9,558 bases of DNA. Origin: DASPJR01 sp035628505 (GTDB taxonomy: Bacteria; Planctomycetota; SZUA-567; H5-PLA8). The translations under genes were made by a program, and so were the position numbers. Under the pieces are notes generated by a model. The model had not been told where the DNA came from. It saw only the letters and a program-made list of their open reading frames with translations, and made no database searches. The stretch's first letter is position 1; each line of letters starts with the position of its first letter. The stretch lies in NCBI GenBank assembly GCA_035628505.1, contig DASPJR010000169.1:1-9558 (forward strand), given 5' to 3'. Below are positions 1 to 5,458 of the stretch, piece by piece.

Positions 1-1
1 T

Positions 2-214
2 AAACTCGCCCCGCAGCAGCTGGAGCTTTTGGTGATCGAGGAACTCTTAAAGGAGATGAAAGCCGAGCGCGCCGCCGAATCGAACGCGACGGAGACTGCG
101 TCCGAGAAGCCGAGGTTCACGGTCTACGAACGCCTGAAAGCGGTCGTCTGGGATCAGCTCAAAGCGCAGCACGTGCAATTTTTTGCAGAACGCGAGAAGG
201 CGTGGGCCTGCTGA
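2..214 (+). CDS. C-terminal end of an unrecognised protein (5' truncated)
   Basis: An open frame enters from the left edge and stops at TGA 212-214, giving about 70 residues. It is rich in Glu, Lys and Ala and looks largely helical: a segment around LVIEELLKEMKAERAAE, a Ser/Thr/Glu linker, then FTVYERLKAVVWDQLKAQHVQFFAEREKAWAC. I recognise no family. An internal TTG at 29-31 could be a start, but no clear ribosome binding site precedes it and the frame is open upstream, so a truncated longer gene is more likely. The C-terminal Cys is not in a lipidation context. No terminator hairpin with a T-run follows directly. The function is unknown. Confidence 0.5.
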   Translation, partial: KLAPQQLELLVIEELLKEMKAERAAESNATETASEKPRFTVYERLKAVVWDQLKAQHVQFFAEREKAWAC

Positions 215-545
215 TTTCGGATTCGAGGAATTCGCCGCGATGTTTTCACGACTTAACCACAGAGGCGCAGAGAACGCGGAGGTGCGCAGAGATTTTTGGA
301 GATGAGCAATCAGCCGGACAATCGCGCCCAAGCTGGGTGGCCGTGCCGTTGTGCCACGCCACGAAGTGGTGTGCCCAAACCGTCCGATTTCAGACGACGC
401 GTGTTTCTGTTCGGCGGTACGCTTCGACGCAGCGCGTCTCAACCGGAGCTTCTTGTCGCTGCGCGACACGGCCCGATGGGCCGTCCACCCGACATGCGGC
501 GCAAGAACAACAGGCCTGCGGCTCGCACGGGCGACCGAATGCGAG
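215..545. other. Non-coding stretch with a cluster of triloop hairpins
   Basis: No credible gene is seen in this stretch on either strand; the open frames here have no ribosome binding site and no family resemblance. After the CACAGAG repeat, the stretch holds perfect or near-perfect inverted repeats, each with a three-base loop: CACGCCAC-gaa-GTGGTGTG (355-373, one G-T pair), GACGC-agc-GCGTC (426-438), TGTCGC-tgc-GCGACA (454-468) and ACGGCCC-gat-GGGCCGT (468-484). A further six-base inverted repeat, CTCGCA/TGCGAG, has a 12-base loop (522-545). None is followed by a T-run, so they are not intrinsic terminators. Confidence 0.5.
253..297. repeat. Degenerate CACAGAG-type interspersed repeat
   Basis: Four CAGAG-like cores (260-264, 268-272, 277-281 as CGGAG, 287-291) lie 8-10 bases apart in a TTAACCACAGAG... 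context that ends in a T-run. Phrases of this kind are, from memory, common in intergenic DNA of Acidobacteria, Planctomycetes and some candidate phyla. A second, more diverged example in opposite orientation lies at 4137-4180. Confidence 0.45.
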
Positions 546-578
546 TTGACGGAGGACCTCGGTATTATATCGTATTAT
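546..578 (+). promoter_or_regulatory. Candidate promoter and metal-regulator site before znuA
   Basis: TTGACG (546-551) matches a -35 element, and TATCGT (568-573), 16 bases on, matches four of six -10 positions. Overlapping it is GTATTAT twice (562-568 and 572-578), one helical turn apart; on the other strand this reads GATAAT and TATAAT, like the hexamers of Fur-family operators. A zinc-responsive Fur-family repressor (Zur) would suit a znu operon. The similarity is loose and this is inference. Confidence 0.3.
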
Positions 579-624
579 CTCAAGGCCGGAGCCTCTACTA
601 CTTCCCATAAAACAGGAGCCTGAC

Positions 625-1611
625 GTGAAAGCTGTTCTCATTTGTTTTATTTCCGCCGCGGCGATCCTGCTAACGGGCTGTTCGAGTGGGCCGGCAACCC
701 CGGCGGGAAAGCCGCAGATTGTCGCGACCATCTTTCCGCTCGCGGACTGGCTGCGGGAGGTCGCGGGGCCTGACGCGGACGTTCACTGCCTGGTCACCGG
801 TAATGCCAATCCGCATCACTTCGAGCCTTCAGTTAAAGATGTGGCCACGATCACGCGCGCCAGCGCTGTGTTCACCGTCGGTCTGGAGCTCGATCCATGG
901 GCCGGAACGCTCATCAAGAACGCCGGCACGCAGGCGAAGGTCTTTGAGACGGGAAAGTGGATTCGGCCGCTGCGGCTCGAATCGGCGCGGCTGATCGAGG
1001 TTGTCACCGACCCGAAAGATAAATCCGCAGACAAGCCCGATCAAAAAAAGGATCATCACGACCACGACGGCCATGATCATCACCACCACGGGGACGCCGA
1101 TCCGCATTTCTGGCTCGACCCGACGCGCGCGGCCGATGTCGTGCAGCGCATGGCAGATGAACTGGAAGCGCTCGATCCTGCTCACGCGCAGGACTATCAG
1201 AAACGTGCCGACGCCTATATCGCCAAGCTGAAAGCTCTGAGCGCCGAACTGGACGCGGCGGCAAAGACCATTCCGCCAGGGAAGAAAATCGTGACGTTTC
1301 ACGACGCCTACGGCTATCTGCTTGAGCGGCTCAATATAAAACTCGCGGCAGTCGTGCAGGTCAGCCCGGGTGTGGAACCGAGCCCGAAAAATGTGAGCGA
1401 AGCCATTCGTGCGATGAAAGAGATCAAGCAGCAGGTTGTTTTTACCGAACCCACGGGAAGCCCCACCGCAGCGAAGGTCGTCGCGCAGGAAATTGGCGGA
1501 AGCGTGGAGACGCTTGACCCGATGGATAGCGAGCTGAGCAATGTCGGCAAAACCTATCTCGAACGCATGCAGCACAATGTCAACATTCTGTTGAAAGTGA
1601 TGCAGCCGTGA
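625..1611 (+). CDS. znuA: Zinc ABC transporter substrate-binding lipoprotein
   Basis: This is the metal-capturing component (cluster A-I, ZnuA/TroA family) that hands Zn2+ to the membrane permease. The 328 residues begin with a lipoprotein signal peptide: Lys2, a hydrophobic stretch to residue 17, and lipobox LTGC with Cys19 as the lipidated residue. Predicted metal ligands are His64 in NPHHFEP, His161 in DPHFWLDP, His226 in FHDAYGYL, and an acidic residue near LDPMDSE (298-303). A histidine at the third position rather than glutamate favours zinc over manganese. A His-rich loop (residues 144-155, HHDHDGHDHHHH) precedes the second ligand, as in many zinc-binding members. The start is GTG at 625 with AGGAG six bases upstream. 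Its stop overlaps the next gene's start by four bases, so it heads an operon. The assignment as a metal-binding protein is firm; zinc is inferred from ligand pattern and His loop. Confidence 0.93.
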   Translation: MKAVLICFISAAAILLTGCSSGPATPAGKPQIVATIFPLADWLREVAGPDADVHCLVTGNANPHHFEPSVKDVATITRASAVFTVGLELDPWAGTLIKNAGTQAKVFETGKWIRPLRLESARLIEVVTDPKDKSADKPDQKKDHHDHDGHDHHHHGDADPHFWLDPTRAADVVQRMADELEALDPAHAQDYQKRADAYIAKLKALSAELDAAAKTIPPGKKIVTFHDAYGYLLERLNIKLAAVVQVSPGVEPSPKNVSEAIRAMKEIKQQVVFTEPTGSPTAAKVVAQEIGGSVETLDPMDSELSNVGKTYLERMQHNVNILLKVMQP

Positions 1612-2531
1612 GCGTTCCACAGAAAACTCCGGTGAATGCAACATCGGTCATTGAACTGCGCGGCGTAAAATACGCGTACGGCGACGGCCCGAACGTGCTC
1701 GACGGTGTGGACTTCAAAGTTCGCGACGGCGAATTCTTAGGAGTCATCGGGCCCAACGGCGGAGGCAAAACCACGCTGCTGAAGTTGATTCTCGGCTTGA
1801 TGCGCCCGCTCGAAGGCACGGTGAGCGTCCTGGGCAAGGCAGCGGCCGATCTGGGGCATGACCGGAGGCTGCTGGGCTACGTGCCGCAGGATGTGATCGT
1901 TCGCAAGCAGTTCCCGGCCACTGTACTCGATGTGTGCCTGATGGGAACGTACGCGAGCCTCGGACTGCTTCGCTGGCCGGGTGCGACTGAACGCGCAAAT
2001 GCAAAGCAGGCGCTGCATGACGTTGGCTTGGAAGGTCTGGAAGAGCGCCTGGCTGGAAATCTTTCGGGAGGACAGCAGCAACGTCTCTCGATCGCGCGCG
2101 CGCTGGTCGCGCAGCCGCGTTTGCTGCTGCTGGACGAGCCCACGAGCGGCCTCGATACAGGTGGTCAGGCTCAGCTTTTCACATTGCTCGAAAAACTGCG
2201 AAAGCAGTACCACCTCACGGTCGTGATGGTCTCGCACGATGTCACGGCGCTGGCGCATTACGCGGACGAGCTGGCGTGCCTCAACCGCACATTGCACTGG
2301 CATGACCGCAGCGAGCTGATCAGCGAAGCGGTGCTGCGAAAAGTTTATGCCTGCGAGCTCGACGCGTTTTTCATCCAGCATCAGAAGCACCTCGAAGAGT
2401 TTCACGGCGACCACGCGCCGGCGGGGCACGCGCATGGGCCGCACTGCAGCCACGATCACGGCCATTCACACGGTGATCACGGCCACTCGCATGACGATCA
2501 CGGGCACTCACATGGCGAGGGCCAGGCGTGA
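1608..2531 (+). CDS. znuC: Zinc ABC transporter ATPase with His-rich tail
   Basis: The cytoplasmic ATPase that powers metal import. In order: Walker A GPNGGGKTT (48-56), Q-loop Gln94 in YVPQD, signature LSGGQQQR (152-159), Walker B LLLLDE (172-177) followed by PTSGLD, and H-loop His210 in VSHD. At 307 residues it is roughly 50 longer than usual ZnuC proteins (about 250), and the excess is a C-terminal tail. Residues 266-302 hold 15 histidines, including three tandem seven-residue units of the form DHGHSHG (283-303), encoded by near-identical 21-base repeats (2454-2516). The tail may bind zinc in the cytoplasm as buffer or sensor; this is inference. The GTG start overlaps the znuA stop (GTGA) and no strong ribosome binding site is visible, which suggests translational coupling. 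Its own stop overlaps znuB in the same way. Confidence 0.94.
   Translation: MSVPQKTPVNATSVIELRGVKYAYGDGPNVLDGVDFKVRDGEFLGVIGPNGGGKTTLLKLILGLMRPLEGTVSVLGKAAADLGHDRRLLGYVPQDVIVRKQFPATVLDVCLMGTYASLGLLRWPGATERANAKQALHDVGLEGLEERLAGNLSGGQQQRLSIARALVAQPRLLLLDEPTSGLDTGGQAQLFTLLEKLRKQYHLTVVMVSHDVTALAHYADELACLNRTLHWHDRSELISEAVLRKVYACELDAFFIQHQKHLEEFHGDHAPAGHAHGPHCSHDHGHSHGDHGHSHDDHGHSHGEGQA
2454..2516 (+). repeat. Three tandem 21-bp repeats encoding DHGHSHG units
   Basis: Three in-frame 21-base units begin GATCACGG at 2454, 2475 and 2496. They encode DHGHSHG, DHGHSHD and DHGHSHG at the end of the ATPase. The third-position differences between units (for example CAT/CAC, TCA/TCG) show that the repeat has diverged while the amino acids were kept. 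Confidence 0.85.
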
Positions 2532-3409
2532 ACGAACCGGGATTCATGCAGGTGCTCTCTCAAACGCCGCTGCTGCAGCGGGCGCTCGCGGCCGGAGCGT
2601 TGGCAGGCGCGAGCTGTGCGATTCTCTCGCCGCTTGTGGTGTTGCGGCGCATGTCCTTTATTGGCGACGGCATGGCGCATGCGGCGTTCGGCGGAATCGG
2701 CCTGGCGCTTTTTCTGCTCTCCGGCGCCAACTACGACGACCCCATGATCAAGCTGATCACGATGGCATTCTGCCTGACACTGGGCATTTCAATTGCCTAC
2801 GTCTCCCGCGGCGGAGACACCGAGCGGCTTGCGGAAGACAGCGCCATCGGCATTGCCTTCTCGGTGAGCATGGCTCTGGGCGCGCTGTTCCTGAAGCTTC
2901 GCCAGAGCAGCAATCCGCAGTACGTGACGAGCATGGATGTCTTTCTGTTCGGCAGCATGCTGAATATCAGCCCGGGCGACGTGTGGCTGTTGGCCGGCTT
3001 GTCGGTCACGGTGCTGGCCTGCATGATCGTGCTGCAGAAGGAAATGCTCTTCTACACCTTCAACGCGCGCCTGGCCGAAGCCAGCGGGCTGAACGTCGGC
3101 GTCTTTCACTACCTGTTCATGATTCTGCTTGTGGTCACGGTCGTTACGTCGTCGCGGCTGGTGGGAATTATCCTGGTCAGCGCGTCGCTCGTGCTGCCCG
3201 GAGTGACGGGCCTGAAAGTTGCCTCGCGCCTCGCGCCGGCAATGCTCGTAGCGGTTGCCGCCGGTGCCTCAAGTTTCGTCTTTGGCACATTCGCGGCGTA
3301 CACGTTCGATGTGCCGAGTGGATCGGCGATTATTCTGATTCAGTTCGCCTATCTGCTTCTGGCAAGCGTGCTGCACGCGCTGAAGACACGCCATCGCAGC
3401 ACGCACTGA
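2528..3409 (+). CDS. znuB: Zinc ABC transporter permease
   Basis: An integral membrane permease of the ABC-3 family, partner of the two upstream genes. The 293 residues are mostly hydrophobic helices (about eight, for example 18-38, 54-66, 75-91, 106-124, 152-169, 193-207, 209-226, 236-257, 266-283). The conserved segment MSFIGDGMAHAAFGGIGLAL (residues 42-61) is the family's usual first loop and helix motif, often seen as SLxGDALSHA. The later helix containing LVGIILVSASLVLPGVTG (211-228) also fits the family. The start is GTG at 2528 within GTGA, overlapping znuC; Met7 is a possible alternative start. The gene ends six bases from the stop of a convergent gene, with no obvious terminator between them. 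Confidence 0.93.
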   Translation: MNEPGFMQVLSQTPLLQRALAAGALAGASCAILSPLVVLRRMSFIGDGMAHAAFGGIGLALFLLSGANYDDPMIKLITMAFCLTLGISIAYVSRGGDTERLAEDSAIGIAFSVSMALGALFLKLRQSSNPQYVTSMDVFLFGSMLNISPGDVWLLAGLSVTVLACMIVLQKEMLFYTFNARLAEASGLNVGVFHYLFMILLVVTVVTSSRLVGIILVSASLVLPGVTGLKVASRLAPAMLVAVAAGASSFVFGTFAAYTFDVPSGSAIILIQFAYLLLASVLHALKTRHRSTH

Positions 3410-3415
3410 AGCAGA

Positions 3416-4120
3416 CTAGAAATTTTGATAGACGCGCTCGGGAGGCATGCCGATGTTGCCGAAGGCATTCTTCACATCTTCAACCATAGCCTTCATGCCG
3501 CAGACAAACGCGACGCTGGTCGCGGAGACGCCGCTGAAATCCTCGAGCAGCGCCTGCTGCACGCGGCCGACTCGTTCGTTCCAGGTGTTGGCGTGCGGCT
3601 GCGAGCAGACGCGGCAGACTTCGATTCCGCGATTTGCCCAGTCCTGCATCTCACCGGCATACGGAAACGACGTGCTGGTGCGGGCGCCGTAGATCAGCCG
3701 CACATTCCGGAAGGAGTCGCGGTCCTTGAGCATGGCACGAACGACCGAACGCAACGGCGCAATTCCCGAACCGACGCCGATAAGGAAGACATCGCAGCCG
3801 CGTGCCAGTTCAAAGGGATAGCCCTTCCCTGACGGCACTGAGACCTGCAGCTTTCCGCCGGCGGGCGTGGAGACGATGGTGTCGGCGGTTGGATTGCCGC
3901 GCTTGATCAGCAGCGAGAGCCGTTCTTCACCTGGCGCGGAGGCGAGAGCAAAAAATCCCGGCTTGTTCTCGCCGATCTTGATTTGAACGTACTGTCCGGG
4001 AGTTGTGTACGCGGAGAGGAATTCAGCGGAGGGCGCGAGAAGATCCAGATGCGTGAGCTCAGGCGTTTCAGCGCGGACGTCCGCGACAGTCACTTCGGTA
4101 AAGGGTTGCGGCGTGCTCAT
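3416..4120 (-). CDS. FAD/NAD(P)-binding oxidoreductase, ferredoxin-reductase fold
   Basis: A 234-residue flavoprotein reductase moving electrons between NAD(P)H and an unknown partner. The N-terminal FAD-binding barrel contains PGQYVQIK (41-48), FFALASAPG (56-64) where most members have RxYSxAS, and SGKGYPF (97-103). The NAD(P)-binding half contains IGVGSGIAPLRSV (114-126), YGAR (144-147), a Cys pair in EVCRVC (167-172), VCGMKAMVEDV (206-216) and a C-terminal aromatic, NF. The FALAS form of the flavin motif resembles, from memory, the plant pKIWI502-like subgroup, so a specific substrate cannot be named. There is no fused ferredoxin domain and no iron-sulfur cysteine cluster like that of PyrK. 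The ATG start at 4118-4120 follows only a weak GGGA about eight bases upstream. It is a single gene, convergent with znuB and separated by 124 bases from the upstream SWIB gene on the same strand. Confidence 0.85.
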   Translation of the reverse strand: MSTPQPFTEVTVADVRAETPELTHLDLLAPSAEFLSAYTTPGQYVQIKIGENKPGFFALASAPGEERLSLLIKRGNPTADTIVSTPAGGKLQVSVPSGKGYPFELARGCDVFLIGVGSGIAPLRSVVRAMLKDRDSFRNVRLIYGARTSTSFPYAGEMQDWANRGIEVCRVCSQPHANTWNERVGRVQQALLEDFSGVSATSVAFVCGMKAMVEDVKNAFGNIGMPPERVYQNF

Positions 4121-4136
4121 GATCTAGTTCCCATCT

Positions 4137-4180
4137 AACCTTTGTGTCTTTGAGCCTCGGAGTCTCTGTGTGGAACGGTT
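4137..4180. repeat. Second CACAGAG-type degenerate repeat, opposite orientation
   Basis: Read on the minus strand, this has CCACACAGAGAC followed by GAGGCTCAAAGACACAAAGG, a spaced AGAG/AAAG pattern like the one at 253-297. It lies between the SWIB terminator and the reductase start. The relationship rests on word similarity only. Confidence 0.35.
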
Positions 4181-4189
4181 TACAAATTA

Positions 4190-4217
4190 AAAAGGACGAG
4201 CCTCCGCCCGTCCTTTT
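4190..4217 (-). terminator. Intrinsic terminator of the SWIB gene
   Basis: AAAAGGACG (4190-4198) and CGTCCTTTT (4209-4217) form a perfect nine-base stem with a ten-base loop. On the minus strand the stem runs into TTTTTAATTT, an ordinary U-tract. It sits about 28 bases after the SWIB stop. On the plus strand the T-run is short, so it mainly serves the minus strand. Confidence 0.82.
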
Positions 4218-4244
4218 CAAGGAACCGCGGTATTCACGCGGAGA

Positions 4245-4523
4245 TTACTTCAGATGGGCGCCGACGAGCTTGGTCATCTCAAACATGGTGACCGTTTTCT
4301 TGCCGCCGAAGATCGCCAGAAGCTTTTCATCAGCGTTGATGTTCGTCTTCTTCTTCGGATCCTGCAGGTTGTTCTTCTTGATGTACGCCCACAGTTTCTT
4401 CGTCACTTCCGTGCGCGGAAGCGGCTTATCGCCGACAACCTTCGCCAACGCCTCGTCCGGTTGCAGCGGCTTCATGAACGCGGCATTCGGCTTCCGACCC
4501 GACTTCGCTTCTTTCTTAGCCAT
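4245..4523 (-). CDS. Stand-alone SWIB/MDM2-domain protein
   Basis: A 92-residue basic protein consisting almost entirely of a SWIB domain (about residues 18-90), after a Lys/Arg-rich start, MAKKEAKSGRKP. Diagnostic segments are FMKPLQPDEALAKVVGDKPLPRTEV (16-40, quoted as family landmarks FMKPL, ALAKVVG and PLPRTEV), KKLWAYIKKNNLQDP (42-56), NADEKLLAIFGG (63-74) and MFEMTKLVGAHL (80-91). SWIB domains are best known from eukaryotic SWI/SNF chromatin complexes; free-standing bacterial versions occur in chlamydiae, planctomycetes, acidobacteria and others, where a nucleoid or DNA-topology role has been suggested but is not well settled. The ATG start has a strong GGGAGGT (4531-4537) seven bases upstream. 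With its own promoter and terminator it is a monocistronic unit and is probably well expressed. Confidence 0.94.
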   Translation of the reverse strand: MAKKEAKSGRKPNAAFMKPLQPDEALAKVVGDKPLPRTEVTKKLWAYIKKNNLQDPKKKTNINADEKLLAIFGGKKTVTMFEMTKLVGAHLK

Positions 4524-4594
4524 GACCCTGACCTCCCAAAACCTGTTCGACTCGCCTGCTCTGCAGGCACAGCCCCCCTGGAAAACCGACGCTC

Positions 4595-4622
4595 ACTATG
4601 CACTTTTACCTATGAGAGTCAA
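4595..4622 (-). promoter_or_regulatory. Promoter of the SWIB gene
   Basis: Minus-strand TTGACT (plus positions 4617-4622) and CATAGT (4595-4600) are separated by 16 bases and match the -35 and -10 consensus at five and four of six positions. Transcription would begin near 4588 and leave a leader of about 65 bases. A CCTATGA word (4609-4615) lies inside the spacer. Confidence 0.6.
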
Positions 4623-4692
4623 CGCTTTCTCCTATGAAAATTGACTAAAAGCACCATTTTCTGATGAAAAATCGCACTTTTTTCATAGGAGA
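4609..4692. promoter_or_regulatory. CCTATGA/TCATAGG operator-like words and 13-bp inverted repeat
   Basis: CCTATGA occurs at 4609-4615 and 4631-4637 (22 bases apart), as CTGATGA at 4661-4667, and inverted as TCATAGG at 4683-4689 (22 bases after the previous one). TCTCCTATGAAAA (4628-4640) and TTTTCATAGGAGA (4680-4692) form a perfect 13-base inverted repeat. The right arm can also pair with ATGAAAAA (4664-4671) across a seven-base gap. The words overlap the promoter at 4595-4622, so an operator for a repressor of the SWIB gene is possible; no known binding site was recognised. Confidence 0.45.
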
Positions 4693-4743
4693 AGAGGCAA
4701 AAACTGTTATGTCGACGCAGATTTTACGCGGGAGACGGCGCGT

Positions 4744-5289
4744 TTACAGCCGCGGTTTGCGCAGCGATTTGCCGCCATCGTCGCTTCCGCTGCCCGGTTC
4801 GGAACCACTTCCGGAGCCTTCGGAACCACCACTAAACCCTTCGCCTTTCTTGCCCTTTCCGCCTTCAGCGCCCCACATCAGACGCATCATTTCGGGATAT
4901 TCTTCGTCAACCGCGGTGAGGAGGCAATAGAGGCAGCGGCGAAAACCTTCGTAGCTCAAGTTCGAATCGTTGACGGGCACGTCGATCTCTGCGCGCACTT
5001 CGCCGTCGGCGGGATCGAATCCGAATTTCAGCAGGATGTACTGCATGTTCAATTCCATGAGCCGCTCGAGAATGCGCGCGCGGTCGGGAATCTTGGTGAG
5101 ATTCAGATAATTCGGAACGATGAAACGGACGCGCTGCTTTTCGGCGTCGAAGAGAACCATGGCGCGGTATGTCGCGTGATCTCCGCGGAAGCCTGTGCGA
5201 ATGCAGGAGCCTTCGGGGTCCAGATCGTAACGCCATTCATCGCGGTCAAGGTAGCGGGCTAAGGTGTCGAGGGTCACCAGAGAAGACAT
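4744..5289 (-). CDS. YbjN-like protein with a Gly/Ser-rich tail
   Basis: A 181-residue soluble protein. Residues 1-140 look like the YbjN family (alpha/beta, related in fold to type III secretion chaperones): DTLARYLDRDEWRYDLD near the start, alternating strands with VRFIVPNYLNL (54-64), a helix IPDRARILERLMELNM (67-82), YILLKFGFDPADGEVRAEIDVPV (84-106), and a helix GFRRCLYCLLTAVDEEYPEMMRLM (115-138). YbjN-domain proteins have no settled biochemical activity. Residues 141-175 are low complexity (Gly, Ser, Glu, Lys), followed by a basic end, KSLRKPRL. The ATG start lies 16 bases after the tRNA-Ala 3' end, with only a weak GGGCGG upstream, so it is probably read from the tRNA promoter. No terminator is seen after it; a 220-base gap follows. 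The family call rests on overall pattern, so moderate confidence. Confidence 0.72.
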   Translation of the reverse strand: MSSLVTLDTLARYLDRDEWRYDLDPEGSCIRTGFRGDHATYRAMVLFDAEKQRVRFIVPNYLNLTKIPDRARILERLMELNMQYILLKFGFDPADGEVRAEIDVPVNDSNLSYEGFRRCLYCLLTAVDEEYPEMMRLMWGAEGGKGKKGEGFSGGSEGSGSGSEPGSGSDDGGKSLRKPRL

Positions 5290-5305
5290 ATGCCGCCCGG
5301 GTTAG

Positions 5306-5381
5306 TGGTGGAGGTGATGGGAGTTGAACCCACGACCTCTGCATTGCGAACGCAGCGCTCTCCCAACTGAGCTACACCCCC
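5306..5381 (-). tRNA. tRNA-Ala (anticodon CGC)
   Basis: All four arms fold. The acceptor is GGGGGTG with CACCTCC (one G-T pair), the D arm GCTC...GAGC, the anticodon stem CTGCG/TGCAG around loop TTCGCAA, and the T arm has the GGTTCAACTCC core. The anticodon CGC (plus positions 5346-5348) reads the alanine codon GCG. Discriminator A and an encoded CCA end the gene at 5306, for a total of 76 bases. Confidence 0.97.
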
Positions 5382-5396
5382 ACTGCTGAGACTCTC

Positions 5397-5424
5397 ACTA
5401 TCCAATACTTTGAGTCTTTGTCAA
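5397..5424 (-). promoter_or_regulatory. Promoter of tRNA-Ala
   Basis: On the minus strand, a perfect TTGACA (plus 5419-5424) and GATAGT (5397-5402, four of six matches) are separated by 16 bases. Transcription would start about ten bases before the tRNA 5' end and could continue into the YbjN-like gene. Confidence 0.65.
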
Positions 5425-5458
5425 ATTAAGATGGAGGGAGAAACTGGACGGAGGGAAC

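Noticed and set aside
47..469. 140-codon open frame on - across the left edge gene and the hairpin region
   Set aside because: It has no ribosome binding site, crosses the 3' end of another gene and the repeat, and its composition is like random GC-rich sequence.
829..1644. 271-codon open frame on - opposite znuA
   Set aside because: Antisense shadow of a well-supported lipoprotein gene; no start signal and no domain.
2347..3489. 380-codon open frame on + overlapping znuC and znuB
   Set aside because: It is in a different frame over two clear transporter genes; its Arg/Ala-rich composition is typical of a shadow frame.
4726..4743. Terminator for the YbjN-like gene (ACGCG/CGCGT stem)
   Set aside because: The stem is only five bases and is followed on the minus strand by A residues rather than a T-run.
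4664..4930. 88-codon open frame on + starting between the SWIB and YbjN-like genes
   Set aside because: Its Pro-rich translation is simply the antisense of the Gly/Ser-rich tail of the YbjN-like gene, and its start lies inside the inverted repeat.
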